Positions 33,811-43,670 are shown, numbered from the stretch's first letter. The stretch is 64,000 bases of DNA from Paludibacteraceae bacterium (GCA_031292565.1 JARLGW010000005.1:248001-312000), one strand, 5' to 3'. The notes: generated by a model not told the origin, from the letters alone. Numbers and translations: made by a program.

Positions 33811-34674
33811 ATGATGAAGAAATTTATACTTTGTTTATTAGCTTTAGGAAGTGCTTTCACCGTGTTTGCACAGTCGGGGTTACATAACTTTACCACGTAT
33901 AAAGGTAAAGACTATTTAACACTTGGCATAGGTCCCAACTATATGTTTGCCGACGTTGGTGGGGCTAAATTTAAAAATTTATGGGTAACGGAGTGGGATG
34001 TGTTGTACACGCGGCCTTCTGTGTTTTTTGGCTATCAGCACGATTATAATGATTACATTGGTAATAGGCTTTCTGTTATGTATTCTCTATACGGAGGCAA
34101 TGATGCTAGTTCTCGAAATGCGGTACGTGAGTTTAATTATAATTGTACGGCATTGCAGGCATCTTTGCAAACACAAATATATTTTTTAAGGCTCAAGTTT
34201 AAACGTACAACCTACGATATATATGGTTACTTCGGTATAGCTGGGGTGTATTATAGTACGTATTGGAAACATACAGATCTTCTTACTGGTGAAGTCGCTC
34301 CTGGTAGAACTTATGCTGATACATGGCCGGGCAAGGAATTGTACACATCAGGTGTTAAGTCCGATATGGATGCGTTTAATGAAAAGTATTATAACGAATC
34401 AAAGAAAATGTACGAGTATTCGGCTCCCACGTTGGCTTTCCCATTTGGTATCGGTTTTCGTTTTCCGGTTACATACAGCTTGTATTTAGGGGCTGAATTC
34501 GGATGGACTTATCCGGTAGGAAAGAATGCCGATTATTTTGATGGCTTTAATACCAAATGGTCACACATGAACGATTCGTATGCTAACTTGAGTTTTGTGC
34601 TTACTTATAGATTTGCTGGTGATGACGATTGTTATGCAAAATATGGTAAGAATCAATTTAAATTTAGAAAATAG
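33811..34674 (+). CDS. Outer-membrane beta-barrel protein, possibly PorG/DUF6089-like
   Basis: 287 residues from ATG 33811 (or ATG 33814). Signal peptide MKKFILCLLALGSAFTVFA. Repeated amphipathic strands (DYLTLGIGPNYMFADVGG, RPSVFFGYQHDYNDYIGN, LSFVLTYRFAG) and the position of the aromatic residues suggest a small barrel with a short charged tail. The opening and closing strands resemble PorG (DUF6089) of the T9SS, but the match is not decisive. It forms its own transcription unit between a clear promoter and a strong terminator. Confidence 0.7.
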   Translation: MMKKFILCLLALGSAFTVFAQSGLHNFTTYKGKDYLTLGIGPNYMFADVGGAKFKNLWVTEWDVLYTRPSVFFGYQHDYNDYIGNRLSVMYSLYGGNDASSRNAVREFNYNCTALQASLQTQIYFLRLKFKRTTYDIYGYFGIAGVYYSTYWKHTDLLTGEVAPGRTYADTWPGKELYTSGVKSDMDAFNEKYYNESKKMYEYSAPTLAFPFGIGFRFPVTYSLYLGAEFGWTYPVGKNADYFDGFNTKWSHMNDSYANLSFVLTYRFAGDDDCYAKYGKNQFKFRK

Positions 34675-34699
34675 AATTTAATAAGTAAAGACATATTTT

Positions 34700-34742
34700 A
34701 ACAAGCAAGGCGTTAAGGAATTTCCTTAACGCCTTGCTTGTT
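34700..34742. terminator. Strong terminator after the beta-barrel gene
   Basis: Perfect 20-bp inverted repeat (aacaagcaaggcgttaagga and its complement) with a 3-base loop, followed by TTT. Confidence 0.88.
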
Positions 34743-34777
34743 TATTCCGATATTGTAGATCAATAAAATTACATAAT

Positions 34778-34821
34778 AAAACCCGAATGGAATGATATAT
34801 ACTATCACGCCATTCGGGTTT
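34778..34821 (-). terminator. Terminator of purM
   Basis: Stem aaacccgaatgg/ccattcgggttt, 31 bp after the purM stop. Confidence 0.8.
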
Positions 34822-34851
34822 ACAATATTGTTTGAAAGATAATGTCAGTCT

Positions 34852-36018
34852 CTAGTATTCAAATCGTCCGTAAGGGCTTTCTATAATAAGCTCTTTCTTA
34901 GTTGAAGCCTCGCAGTATCCTACAATTTGACCGTCGATATTGAACGATTTGGAAATGGCAATAACCTGTTCGGCATAATCCCGTGGAAGATATACTTCCA
35001 ATCGATGCCCCATGTTGAATACCTTGTACATTTCTTTCCAGTCGGTTCCCGATTCTTTTTGTATAATTTCAAATAGAGGAGGAATAGGGAATAAATTGTT
35101 TTTTGTAATTTTCAGGTTGTCCACGAAATGCAGAATCTTTGTTTGTGCACCTCCCGAACAGTGTACCATGCCATGAATATGCGGGCGAAGCTCGGTGAGC
35201 AATCGTTTCACCACCGGAGCATAGGTGCGGGTAGGCGATAGTACCAGTTTGCCGGCATCAATGCCTAATTTCTCTATCTTATCGGTGAGCTTGTAACTGC
35301 CGGAGTAAACCAAATCAGCAGGCACCGCGGCATCATAACTTTCAGGATATTTTCGGGCAAGGTAGTTGGCAAACACGTCGTGGCGTGCGGATGTTAACCC
35401 GTTGCTGCCCATACCCCCGTTGTATTCTTTTTCGTAAGTAGCCTGTCCGCATGAGGATAATCCTACAATAACATCTCCTGCTTGTATGTTGGCATTATTA
35501 ATAATGTCACCACGTTTCATGCGGCAAGTTACCGTGCTGTCCACGATGATGGTACGCACCAAGTCGCCCACATCGGCGGTTTCACCACCTGTGGCGTAAA
35601 TGTTTACGCCCATCTGGCGTAGTTCCTGCAATAATTCGTCCGTGCTATTAATGATGGCTGCAATTACATCTCCCGTTATCAGGTTTTTGTTTCGCCCGAT
35701 GGTGGACGAGAGCAGGATATTATCCGTGGCACCAACACAAAGCAAATCGTCGATGTTCATAATCAATGCGTCCTGTGCAATACCTTTCCACACGGAGATA
35801 TCTCCCGTTTCTTTCCAATATATATAGGCCAACGATGATTTGGTACCCGCCCCATCGGCATGCATAATATTACAATAGTCGGGGTCGCCGCCTAAAAAAT
35901 CGGGGATTATTTTACAAAAAGCTTTTGGAAAAATGCCTTTATCAATATTCTTGATAGCATTGTGTACGTCTTCTTTTCCAGCGGATACGCCGCGTTGATT
36001 ATATCTCTGATCGCTCAT
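34852..36018 (-). CDS. purM: Phosphoribosylformylglycinamidine cyclo-ligase (AIR synthase)
   Basis: 388 residues, the length of the Bacteroidetes form. PurM signature segments are present: HADGAGTKSSLAY, the dimer motif DALIMNIDDLLCVGAT, TGGETADVGDLV, and a C-terminal catalytic region with HCSGGAQTKILHF and NMGHRLEVYL. It closes the imidazole ring in purine synthesis, forming AIR from FGAM with ATP. Single gene with a TACCTTTG box about 30 bp upstream of its start. Confidence 0.93.
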   Translation of the reverse strand: MSDQRYNQRGVSAGKEDVHNAIKNIDKGIFPKAFCKIIPDFLGGDPDYCNIMHADGAGTKSSLAYIYWKETGDISVWKGIAQDALIMNIDDLLCVGATDNILLSSTIGRNKNLITGDVIAAIINSTDELLQELRQMGVNIYATGGETADVGDLVRTIIVDSTVTCRMKRGDIINNANIQAGDVIVGLSSCGQATYEKEYNGGMGSNGLTSARHDVFANYLARKYPESYDAAVPADLVYSGSYKLTDKIEKLGIDAGKLVLSPTRTYAPVVKRLLTELRPHIHGMVHCSGGAQTKILHFVDNLKITKNNLFPIPPLFEIIQKESGTDWKEMYKVFNMGHRLEVYLPRDYAEQVIAISKSFNIDGQIVGYCEASTKKELIIESPYGRFEY

Positions 36019-36226
36019 GAAACGGGTTTTATTTTATGCGTGTTGCAAAGGTATGGTTTTCTATCAAAAGTGAAAACATTATTTTGTAGGTGTACCGATA
36101 ACTTTAAAAATCGGATGGAAATAAAAGGTTGTTTATCTATACAATACAGTTACTTATCTAAAATGTTTTTTCTTTAGTACGAGTCATTCTATTTTTACGG
36201 TATAGATTAATAAAAAGGAAATAATT

Positions 36227-36730
36227 ATGAAAAAAATTTGTGTGTTATTAGGTCTGTTGGTAGCACTTCATCTGTCCGCTCAAAAAAGAGATTTCGATCA
36301 ACGTCCGGATGATCGAAAATCATTTGCACTTACCGAACAAGGAGCTTCCGATATGAATAATCAAAAAGGAATGTCAATGAGTCCACGGTGTGACAAAGGC
36401 CGTCAGGACGAAGAAGGCTTTAACCGGGAGAGACCTCCGTTTGATTTCGGCCTGCAAAAGTTGAACGATAAGGAAAAAGAACAGTTCATGTCTATGCAAA
36501 AAGAACTTAGAAAAACAACTCGCCCAATGGAGAATGAACTTCGGCTTCGTAGGGCTGAATTGGATTACCTTACACGTGTAGATAATCCTTCTATTGACCA
36601 AATTGCTGAAAAACTGGATGAGGTGAGTGCCCTTGAAAAGAAAATTAAATTGGAAGAAATTAAATTCAGAATGAAGCTTGCAAAGGTTATTCCTGAGTTG
36701 GAAGCAGATTCACCAAGACCGATGCATTAA
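36227..36730 (+). CDS. Periplasmic Spy/CpxP-like helical protein
   Basis: 167 residues with a signal peptide (MKKICVLLGLLVALHLSAQ). After a Met/Asp/Arg-rich stretch the C-terminal half is a long amphipathic helix hairpin (LNDKEKEQFMSMQKELRK, then LEKKIKLEEIKFRMKLAKV), the layout of periplasmic LTXXQ-type chaperone or metal-sensing proteins. The LTXXQ motif itself is not obvious, so family membership is by fold and context only. Own terminator. Confidence 0.6.
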   Translation: MKKICVLLGLLVALHLSAQKRDFDQRPDDRKSFALTEQGASDMNNQKGMSMSPRCDKGRQDEEGFNRERPPFDFGLQKLNDKEKEQFMSMQKELRKTTRPMENELRLRRAELDYLTRVDNPSIDQIAEKLDEVSALEKKIKLEEIKFRMKLAKVIPELEADSPRPMH

Positions 36731-36759
36731 TTTCGCAGCATTAATTTTGCAAAGGTGAA

Positions 36760-36793
36760 AAGTAGCGTTGACTCAATCAGCGTTGCTTTTTTT
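36760..36793 (+). terminator. Terminator after the Spy-like gene
   Basis: 12-pair stem aagtagcgttga/tcagcgttgctt with three G-U pairs, 5-base loop and a T7 tail. Confidence 0.65.
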
Positions 36794-36801
36794 GCATCAT
36801 G

Positions 36802-37887
36802 TTATATTACATTTCCATTTTCAACCGTAAAAATATGTGTATCCTGATTTACACCTTTAATAATTTCGTCCAAATGCTCCCGGTTGGTATCCGTGATAAA
36901 TATTTGTCCGAAGTTGTCCTCGCTCACCAGCTTAATGATTTGTTTCACCCGGTTCGCATCCAGTTTGTCGAAAATATCATCCAGCAACAGGATGGGGCAG
37001 GTGCCCGATATTTGCTTGATGAAGTTGAATTGGGCTAACTTGAGTGCTATTAAATAGGTCTTGTTCTGACCTTGGGAGCCAACGCGCTTGATGGGGTATT
37101 CGCCCAAGTGCATGTCCAAATCGTCTTTATGAATGCCCTTGGTGGTATAGCCTAAAATTCGGTCGCGCTCCCGGCTGAGGTTTAGTAACGACACTAGCGA
37201 TTCATTTTTCAGTTGCGAATCGTAATCCAGTTTAACCTCTTCATTGTTAGTGGATAAAAATTTGTAAAACGATTGGAATACGGGTAGAAATTCGTCAATG
37301 AATTTAACCCGTTTTTCAAAAATACGCGTTCCATGTTCGGATAGCAATTCTTCCCAAATCTCGTACACCGAAATGTCGGTTATCTGGCCTTTTAGTAGCG
37401 AGTTGCGCTGTACCAGTGCATTGTTATATTGGATGAGGCTTTGCAGGTAGGCTTTGTCGTATTGAGATATAATGGAATCGATAAACTTTCGTCGTTCCTC
37501 GCTGCCATCCAGTATCAAGCGGTTGTCGTCGGGTGAAATTAGTACCAAAGGAAGTAGCCCGATATGTTCGGACAGGCGTTCATATTCCTTCTTATTACGT
37601 TTGAATTGCTTTTTTTGTTTTCGTTTTAACCCGCAATAAATATGTTCCTCCTTGTCGTGTACAAGGTATTCACCTTGAATTACAAAAAAATCCTCGTTAT
37701 GCGCGATGTTTTGTACGTCAATGCTGTTGCTGTGGCTTTTACAGTAGGATAAATAGTACACGGCATCCAGTATATTGGTTTTGCCGGCACCGTTTTGCCC
37801 TATAAAACAGTTTATTTTGGGCGAGAAAGATATTTCCGCCTGAGAGATGTTTTTATAATTGACTAATGAGAGCCGTTTGAGATACAT
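36802..37887 (-). CDS. recF: DNA replication and repair protein RecF
   Basis: 361 residues. Walker A GQNGAGKTN near the N-terminus, signature GSQGQNKTYLIAL, and Walker B LLLDDIFDKLDANR identify RecF, an ABC-type ATPase that helps load RecA at gaps in duplex DNA. A TATCTTTG -7 box is 27 bp upstream of the start. It ends close to and convergent with the Spy-like gene, whose terminator lies only 9 bp away. Confidence 0.95.
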   Translation of the reverse strand: MYLKRLSLVNYKNISQAEISFSPKINCFIGQNGAGKTNILDAVYYLSYCKSHSNSIDVQNIAHNEDFFVIQGEYLVHDKEEHIYCGLKRKQKKQFKRNKKEYERLSEHIGLLPLVLISPDDNRLILDGSEERRKFIDSIISQYDKAYLQSLIQYNNALVQRNSLLKGQITDISVYEIWEELLSEHGTRIFEKRVKFIDEFLPVFQSFYKFLSTNNEEVKLDYDSQLKNESLVSLLNLSRERDRILGYTTKGIHKDDLDMHLGEYPIKRVGSQGQNKTYLIALKLAQFNFIKQISGTCPILLLDDIFDKLDANRVKQIIKLVSEDNFGQIFITDTNREHLDEIIKGVNQDTHIFTVENGNVI

Positions 37888-38088
37888 AAACTGTTTTTGC
37901 AGATACTTTTATGCAAAGATAAAAAAAAGTGCGGGTTTTTCATTCGCGAAATTTTAGTCTCCCAAACATGGGTCTGTTTTGTTTATTATGGTCTGTTTTT
38001 GTAAAAAAACACTTCAATATTTCTTTAATAAGCAATAATAATATATTTTTGCCTTCGATAAAAATTAAAACCAAAAATCAAATTTTTT

Positions 38089-38778
38089 ATGTCAAAAGAT
38101 AAAAAATCCAAGTCCACAGGTATTGGTGAAGACCTTGAAGTTGCGATAGGTAGAACGGAAGCCTTTATTGAGAAATATCAAAAACAATTAATTTACGGCG
38201 TAGTTGCTATTGTTGTAGTAGTGTGCGGTGTTTTATTATTCAACAGGTTTTATTTAGCACCTCAGGAGACTGAGGCTCAGGCTCAAATAGCCAAGGGTGA
38301 ACGTTACTTTGCTGCCGACTCTTTCAAGTTGGCAATCAACGGAGATGGTGTTGATTATATCGGTTTTAAACGGATTATTGAAAATTATGGTATGACAAAA
38401 TCGGTCAACGTGGCAAATGCTTATGCCGGAATTTGTTCGTATAAATTAGGTAACTACCAACAAGCCATTGATTATTTGGAAAAATTTAAAGGACATGGTA
38501 GCATTAATGTAAGCCCCGTGTTGATTGGTTTAATCGGCGACTCGTACGTGGAACTGGGAAAAACAGATCAAGCTCTTGAATATTACAAGAAGGCGTATGA
38601 TTCTGATAATAAAGTATTCAGCCCTATTTTCTTAAAAAAAGCAGGCTTGGTCTACGAAAGCAAAGGCGATTTTGCCAAAGCAATCGAATTCTACACACAA
38701 ATTAAAGATAAGTATTTTCAAAGTGCGGAAGCTCAGGATATAGATAAATATATCGAACGGGCTAAACTGAAAAAGTAA
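38089..38778 (+). CDS. TPR-repeat membrane-anchored protein
   Basis: 229 residues. A cytoplasmic start (residues 1-38), one transmembrane helix (LIYGVVAIVVVVCGVLLF, about 39-56), then an exported part with TPR pairs such as SYKLGNYQQAIDYLEKF, VELGKTDQALEYYKKAY and YESKGDFAKAIEFYTQI. Resembles YfgM-like periplasmic helpers. It is 86 bp before ribH, as in other Bacteroidales, and may be in the same operon. Confidence 0.88.
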   Translation: MSKDKKSKSTGIGEDLEVAIGRTEAFIEKYQKQLIYGVVAIVVVVCGVLLFNRFYLAPQETEAQAQIAKGERYFAADSFKLAINGDGVDYIGFKRIIENYGMTKSVNVANAYAGICSYKLGNYQQAIDYLEKFKGHGSINVSPVLIGLIGDSYVELGKTDQALEYYKKAYDSDNKVFSPIFLKKAGLVYESKGDFAKAIEFYTQIKDKYFQSAEAQDIDKYIERAKLKK

Positions 38779-38864
38779 GATTCGAAAAAATTAAACATAG
38801 TAGGCCACGGTGTTCTTTTTGAAAGAAGAGAATATTGTGGCTTTTACATAAATAACAATAACGT

Positions 38865-39359
38865 ATGGCAACAAAATATCATAACCTTTCCCACTACGAT
38901 GCTTCCAAGGTGCCCGATGCTTCCAATATGAAGTTCGGCATAGTAGTGTCCGAATGGAATTCGGATATAACGACGGCTTTGCTTAAAGGAGCCTATGACA
39001 CGTTAATGAAAAACGGGGCGAAGGAAGAAAACATCATGGTAAGCTATGTGCCCGGTGCTTTTGAGCTCACTTTTGGAGCAAAAGCATTGGCCGAAAACAA
39101 AAAACCGGATGCAATTATCGGTTTAGGCTGCATTATTAGAGGTGAAACACCACATTTTGATTTTATTTCGCAGGGGGTAACAAAAGGGTTTGTGGACTTG
39201 AATATGAAGTACTCTATACCATTCATCTACGGAGTGTTAACAAACAACACCATGGAGCAATCGGTGGATAGAGCGGGTGGAAAACTCGGTAATAAAGGCG
39301 ATGAAGCCGCAATTACTGCAATAAAAATGGTTCAATATGCTTTGGAGTTACAAAAATAG
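38865..39359 (+). CDS. ribH: 6,7-dimethyl-8-ribityllumazine synthase
   Basis: 164 residues. Lumazine synthase motifs: [11 protein letters not shown], the VPGAFEL loop, [17 protein letters not shown] (with the catalytic His), and [16 protein letters not shown]. It condenses the product of RibBA's DHBP half with the pyrimidine branch to form lumazine, in the last step but one of riboflavin synthesis. Assembles into capsids in many bacteria. Followed directly by tRNA-Tyr. Confidence 0.97.
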   Translation: MATKYHNLSHYDASKVPDASNMKFGIVVSEWNSDITTALLKGAYDTLMKNGAKEENIMVSYVPGAFELTFGAKALAENKKPDAIIGLGCIIRGETPHFDFISQGVTKGFVDLNMKYSIPFIYGVLTNNTMEQSVDRAGGKLGNKGDEAAITAIKMVQYALELQK

Positions 39360-39381
39360 TATTATTTTTGCAGCCGCTAAA

Positions 39382-39463
39382 GGGTAGTTACCAGAGTGGC
39401 CAAATGGGGCAGACTGTAAATCTGCTGGCTTCGCCTTCGGTGGTTCGAATCCATCACTACCCA
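39382..39463 (+). tRNA. tRNA-Tyr (anticodon GUA)
   Basis: 82-nt class II tRNA. Acceptor GGGTAGT/ACTACCC, anticodon stem GCAGA/TCTGC around CTGTAAA (anticodon GTA), long variable arm (TGGCTTCGCCTTCGG), T loop TTCGAAT. No encoded CCA. Confidence 0.95.
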
Positions 39464-39493
39464 CAAAATTGAGAACATTTCAATTTTGTGCTT

Positions 39494-39566
39494 GCGGAAG
39501 TAGCTCAGTTGATAGAGCATCAGCCTTCCAAGCTGAGGGTCGCGGGTTTGAGCCCCGTCTTCCGCT
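39494..39566 (+). tRNA. tRNA-Gly (anticodon UCC)
   Basis: 73-nt tRNA. Acceptor GCGGAAG/CTTCCGC, D arm AGCTCAGTTGATAGAGCA, anticodon stem TCAGC/GCTGA around CTTCCAA (anticodon TCC), T loop TTTGAGC. It is 30 bp after tRNA-Tyr, in the usual tandem. Confidence 0.95.
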
Positions 39567-39575
39567 CAATACCGG

Positions 39576-39616
39576 AATCCGATTTTTCTTTTTTAAGAAA
39601 AATCGGATTTGGTTTT
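39576..39616 (+). terminator. Terminator of the tRNA pair
   Basis: Perfect 15-bp stem aatccgatttttctt/aagaaaaatcggatt with a four-base loop, then tggttttt. Confidence 0.9.
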
Positions 39617-39639
39617 TAGAAACAAAATAGATACATTTG
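39609..39639 (+). promoter_or_regulatory. Promoter of the bactofilin gene
   Basis: TTG-N20-TACATTTG, full consensus, 37 bp before ATG 39677. The TTG overlaps the last base of the tRNA terminator stem. Confidence 0.75.
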
Positions 39640-39676
39640 TTTGCTGCTAAAATTAAAAGAATAAACTATTAAGCTC

Positions 39677-40066
39677 ATGGCAAAAGAAATTGTAAACAAT
39701 AATGGTATAGCCCATAATGCACTTGCATGTGGAAGTAGGGTGAATGGAAATATTGTTTCTGATAGTGATTTTAGAGTTGATGGTGCTGTTGAAGGTAAAA
39801 TTGAATGTTCCGGTCGTGTTATTATTGGCCCCAAAGGTTCTATCGTGGGAGATGTAGAATGCTCTAATGCCGATATTATGGGGTATCTGAAAGGTAATCT
39901 TATTGTATCGGATACATTATCATTAAAATCGACCGCTAAAGTAATTGGCGATATTAAAACAAAAGTATTGGTGATAGAGCCCGAAGCTGTTTTTTCAGGA
40001 ACATGTGATATGGGCGACGAAAAGCTTTTCACGCAGGAATACGTGGTGAGTGAAGAAAAAGAATAA
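39677..40066 (+). CDS. Bactofilin (polymer-forming cytoskeletal protein)
   Basis: 129 residues. The central DUF583 domain shows the short-period beta-helix repeat (SRVNGNIVSDSDFRVDGAVE, KGSIVGDVECSNADIMGYL, KGNLIVSDTLSLKSTAKVI) with glycines and hydrophobics at regular spacing, flanked by short tails. Bactofilins polymerise without nucleotide and organise cell shape or peptidoglycan enzymes at the membrane. Own promoter and terminator. Confidence 0.92.
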   Translation: MAKEIVNNNGIAHNALACGSRVNGNIVSDSDFRVDGAVEGKIECSGRVIIGPKGSIVGDVECSNADIMGYLKGNLIVSDTLSLKSTAKVIGDIKTKVLVIEPEAVFSGTCDMGDEKLFTQEYVVSEEKE

Positions 40067-40087
40067 TCCTTCTATATAAAAATATAG

Positions 40088-40128
40088 AGCGAGGTTGAAA
40101 TCGAAATAAGATTTAGCCTCGCTTTTTT
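40088..40128 (+). terminator. Terminator of the bactofilin gene
   Basis: Stem agcgaggttgaaatc/gatttagcctcgct (one bulge) followed by TTTTTT. Confidence 0.85.
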
Positions 40129-40224
40129 ATTTTAGATTTATAAAAAAGGATAATCCATTTAAAAAATAAATTAATATTTTAGACGAATAATTACCTTTGC
40201 AAATAAAGTGTCAATTCAAAAAGA

Positions 40225-41391
40225 ATGCAGATGAAAAAAATATTGGTTCTTGTTTTTATTTCTCTTTTAGCTGGAAATATTTTTGGTGAAGAACTTTCGG
40301 ACAAAGCTCAGGTTAGCCTGCTTACCTGTGGTTCGGGAAAAGAATTGTACGCGCAGTTCGGGCATACGGCTATCCGGGTGGAAGATCCCGCGCTGAATAT
40401 CGACGTGGTGTTCAACTACGGGATGTTTAATTTTCATACGCAAGGTTTTTATCTGAAATTTGTAAAGGGATTAACTGATTATCAATTGGGGCTAGATTTT
40501 GCCATCGACTTTTTCATGCGCTATCACGATGATAATATTCCGGTATGGGAACAAAAGTTGAACTTGACCAAAGAGCAAAAGCAACAAATTTTTAATGCTT
40601 TGATGGTAAATTACGAGCCTCAAAACAGGTTTTATCGCTATAACTTTGTTTATGATAACTGTGCCACTCGCCCTAGAGATATGATAGAATCCGTTTTCAC
40701 TGACAAAATTACGTATCCCAAGCGTAAGGTGAAAGATACGTTTAGAGAATTGATAGGACAATATACGGGAGAGGATTCGTGGACGAAATTCGGTATAGAT
40801 TTCGTGGTCGGAGCTTCGGCTGACGTGGTGGCTACCCCACGTGAACGTATGTTTCTGCCCGCCGAGCTGATGGCGTATTTGCAAGGAGCCAGGCAGGCCG
40901 ATGGACAGCCCGTGGTGGCGGAAAAAACGGTTGCCGTGGATGTGCCTTATACTAAGGATTTAAAACCGACGATAACTCCGGTACTGGCGTGCTTTATCGC
41001 TATGATAGCTGTATTTTTGATTACCTATTTTTGGAAAAACAAATCGTTGTTGTGGCTAGATGTTGTTTTGTTTTCGGCAACAGGGCTTATGGGCGTGATT
41101 GTTTTCTATTTGGTTAATTTTTCGGTTCACCCGTTGGTTCATCCCAACTATAATTTGTTGTGGGTTCAGCCTCTGGATTTGCTGTTTGTGCTCTTGCTTC
41201 CGTTTAAAAAGTTGTATAAAATATTGTCGTATTACCAACTGCTCAATGCTGTGGCTATTGTTGTGGCCTTGGCCGGATTTATTTTCCTTCCACAGCATTT
41301 TAATATTGCCTTTTTGCCGTTAATGTTGTTGTTGCTTATCAGAGCCATCCATTTTATACGTCTGCAAGAGGTATTCTCACAAACCAAGTAA
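40225..41391 (+). CDS. DUF4105 membrane protein
   Basis: 388 residues (ATG at 40231 is an alternative start). After a signal peptide (KKILVLVFISLLAGNIFG) comes the periplasmic DUF4105/Lnb N-terminal domain, about 25-220, with the conserved LLTCGSGKELYAQFGHTAIRV (Cys and His of a possible catalytic pair) and YNFVYDNCATRPRD. The C-terminal third has four to five transmembrane helices (about 250-385). In Bacteroidetes lipoprotein-modifying enzymes related domains occur, but the role here is unknown. First of a three-gene unit with the phosphatase-fold protein (7 bp) and ung. Confidence 0.88.
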   Translation: MQMKKILVLVFISLLAGNIFGEELSDKAQVSLLTCGSGKELYAQFGHTAIRVEDPALNIDVVFNYGMFNFHTQGFYLKFVKGLTDYQLGLDFAIDFFMRYHDDNIPVWEQKLNLTKEQKQQIFNALMVNYEPQNRFYRYNFVYDNCATRPRDMIESVFTDKITYPKRKVKDTFRELIGQYTGEDSWTKFGIDFVVGASADVVATPRERMFLPAELMAYLQGARQADGQPVVAEKTVAVDVPYTKDLKPTITPVLACFIAMIAVFLITYFWKNKSLLWLDVVLFSATGLMGVIVFYLVNFSVHPLVHPNYNLLWVQPLDLLFVLLLPFKKLYKILSYYQLLNAVAIVVALAGFIFLPQHFNIAFLPLMLLLLIRAIHFIRLQEVFSQTK

Positions 41392-41398
41392 GTTCGTC

Positions 41399-43003
41399 AT
41401 GATGAAAAAAATAGCCATTCTCTTTTTCTCTCTTTTTGCTTTTGGACATTTATTCGCACAGCAGTCAACAGATACGGTAGCCCGCCCCCGATTGATTGTA
41501 ACCATTGCTATTGACGGGTTGCGCTCCGATTATCTTTCCACGTTATGGGATGAATTTGAGCAAGGCGGGTTTCGTCGGTTGATACGCAATGGCGCGTATT
41601 GCCGCAACATGACTTATCCGTATTGGAGCGTGGGCAACGCGGCTGATTATGCTACTGTTTACACCGGAACAGTGCCTGCGGATCATAGCATTTGCAGCGA
41701 TTATTATTGGGATCCTAAAACCAATCAAGATTTCCTTACGCTGGTTGACAAAGAAAAAAGAGGGATCGGAACCAATATACGTGTTTCTCCTAAAAGCTTA
41801 AAAGCAAGTACTTTTGTAGATGAACTCAAACTAAATACCTTAGGTCGGTCTAAAGTGCTTACCATAGCCATTAATCCCGAAGAAGCCGTAGTAATGGCTG
41901 GTCATGCAGGAAATGCCACGGTGTGGATTGACGATACTACCGGCACTTGGGCTACATCCAGCTATTATACGTCCTCGCTGCCATCGTGGGCAGCTAAAAT
42001 GAATGAAGCTAGTCCGGCACAGGATAATGTGCAACGCAACTGGACAAACTTATACATAAGCTCGCAATATAAAACCATGTCGGCTCAAAGTAGGGCAAGT
42101 GCCTTCTTTGCATACCCTGTGACCGACCCATCGGGGAAAACAGCTCCGTTCAAAAGGTTTAAGGAATCGCCATTTGCCAACACGATGGTGAAAAATTTGG
42201 CTATTAACTCTCTCAAAGAAGAGTATATTGGCATTGACGAGAATCCTGATATTATCAATTTGCAGTTTACCGTACGAGGATTCAATCAATCCACCACGGG
42301 CGTTTTGACTTCCGAAACCGAGGATATGTATTTGCGTTTGGATAAAGAGCTTCACCAGCTGATGGACGCGCTGGATGCCACATGTGGTACTTCCAGGGTA
42401 ATGTACGTGGTGTATGCTCCGCAAACCGATTATGTGTCGCCCGACTTTTTAAGCTTGTATAATGTTCCTTCCGGCTATTTTGTGGTGGACAGGTCGTTGT
42501 CGCTGCTCAACACTTATTTGATGGCAACATACGGGCAAGGTGATTTTATACATGGATATGCCAACCGCCAAATTTATTTGAATAAAGATGAAATACAGGC
42601 TAAAAAGCTGGACGTGAAAGAGGTGGAACAAAAAGTAGCCGACTTTATGACACGCTTTCAAGGCGTTCAGTTTGCTTTCCGCTCGGAGGACTTGCTTACC
42701 ATAGCTTGCCAAAATGAACGGATACAAATGATAAAAAATTCGTATAACAAAGAGCATGCTGGGGATATTATGCTATATCTTCAACCCGGATGGGTGGCGG
42801 TAGCTACCGAAAATGTAAAAGTGGGCTTGTCAACCCGTGTCAACAACTATGCACCGTTTATCATAAGTGGCTGGCGGGTGAAACACCAAACGATAAATCA
42901 GCCGTTTTCGGCTATAGATATAGCACCTACTATTAGCAACGTGTTGCGGATGAGTTATCCAAGTTCCAACACGGGCAAACCATTGTTGGATATTATAGAA
43001 TAA
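41399..43003 (+). CDS. Alkaline-phosphatase-superfamily protein, probably catalytically degenerate
   Basis: 534 residues with a signal peptide ([19 protein letters not shown]). The fold is that of type I phosphodiesterases/PafA ([15 protein letters not shown], then [13 protein letters not shown]). The nucleophile region, normally T-x-GH-type, reads [13 protein letters not shown], with Asn where Thr or Ser is expected, and the later DxxGH and DHG metal motifs are not visible. Conserved sister sequences in Bacteroidales share the [14 protein letters not shown] and [13 protein letters not shown] segments. It is probably a periplasmic binding or structural protein. Between DUF4105 and ung, 7 and 4 bp apart. 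Confidence 0.8.
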   Translation: MMKKIAILFFSLFAFGHLFAQQSTDTVARPRLIVTIAIDGLRSDYLSTLWDEFEQGGFRRLIRNGAYCRNMTYPYWSVGNAADYATVYTGTVPADHSICSDYYWDPKTNQDFLTLVDKEKRGIGTNIRVSPKSLKASTFVDELKLNTLGRSKVLTIAINPEEAVVMAGHAGNATVWIDDTTGTWATSSYYTSSLPSWAAKMNEASPAQDNVQRNWTNLYISSQYKTMSAQSRASAFFAYPVTDPSGKTAPFKRFKESPFANTMVKNLAINSLKEEYIGIDENPDIINLQFTVRGFNQSTTGVLTSETEDMYLRLDKELHQLMDALDATCGTSRVMYVVYAPQTDYVSPDFLSLYNVPSGYFVVDRSLSLLNTYLMATYGQGDFIHGYANRQIYLNKDEIQAKKLDVKEVEQKVADFMTRFQGVQFAFRSEDLLTIACQNERIQMIKNSYNKEHAGDIMLYLQPGWVAVATENVKVGLSTRVNNYAPFIISGWRVKHQTINQPFSAIDIAPTISNVLRMSYPSSNTGKPLLDIIE

Positions 43004-43007
43004 GATT

Positions 43008-43670
43008 ATGGATGTAAAGATAGAACCCTCGTGGAAAGCCGTTTTACAATCGGAATTTGATAAACCGTATTTTGAGTTGTTAACTTCGTTTGTGCGAAAC
43101 GAGTATGCGCATACTACCATATTTCCACCCGCGAAACTTATTTTTAATGCTTTCGATCAATGTCCGTTCAATCAAGTGAAGGTAGTAATTATCGGCCAAG
43201 ACCCTTATCATGGGGTGGGGCAGGCGCATGGTTTATGCTTCTCGGTAAACGATGGGGTGGATTTTCCTCCATCCTTAATAAATATTTTCAAAGAGATTGA
43301 GCGTGATCTGCAAATTCCGCTCCCTCCCTCGGGCAACCTGGAGCGATGGGCTAAACAAGGAGTGCTGTTGCTCAACGCCACGTTGACAGTGCGGGCGCAT
43401 ACCGCGGGTTCTCATCAAGGAAAGGGTTGGGAGCAGTTTACCGATGCGGTGATAGAAAAATTGAGTCGCGAACGCGAACATATTGTTTTTCTGCTGTGGG
43501 GTTCGTATGCTCAGAAAAAAGGAGCGGTGATAGATACCAGTAAACACTTGGTGCTAAAAGCAGTACATCCTTCGCCTCTTTCGGCTTACCGTGGTTTTAT
43601 TGGTTGCGGACATTTTAGCCAGGCTAACGAATATTTGCGTAAACAAGGCTTATCGGAAATTCAATGGTGA
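43008..43670 (+). CDS. ung: Uracil-DNA glycosylase
   Basis: 220 residues, family 1. Both active-site motifs are present: [18 protein letters not shown] (with the catalytic Asp) and [11 protein letters not shown] (with the catalytic His and the minor-groove loop). It removes uracil from DNA. It starts 4 bp after the phosphatase-fold gene, so it is translated from the same message. Confidence 0.97.
   Translation: MDVKIEPSWKAVLQSEFDKPYFELLTSFVRNEYAHTTIFPPAKLIFNAFDQCPFNQVKVVIIGQDPYHGVGQAHGLCFSVNDGVDFPPSLINIFKEIERDLQIPLPPSGNLERWAKQGVLLLNATLTVRAHTAGSHQGKGWEQFTDAVIEKLSREREHIVFLLWGSYAQKKGAVIDTSKHLVLKAVHPSPLSAYRGFIGCGHFSQANEYLRKQGLSEIQW

Noticed and set aside
37970-38010. Repeat 'tgggtctgttt' shared by the gap before 38089 and the gap after rny
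   Set aside because: Only about 11 bases match and no structure is shared, so chance is likely.
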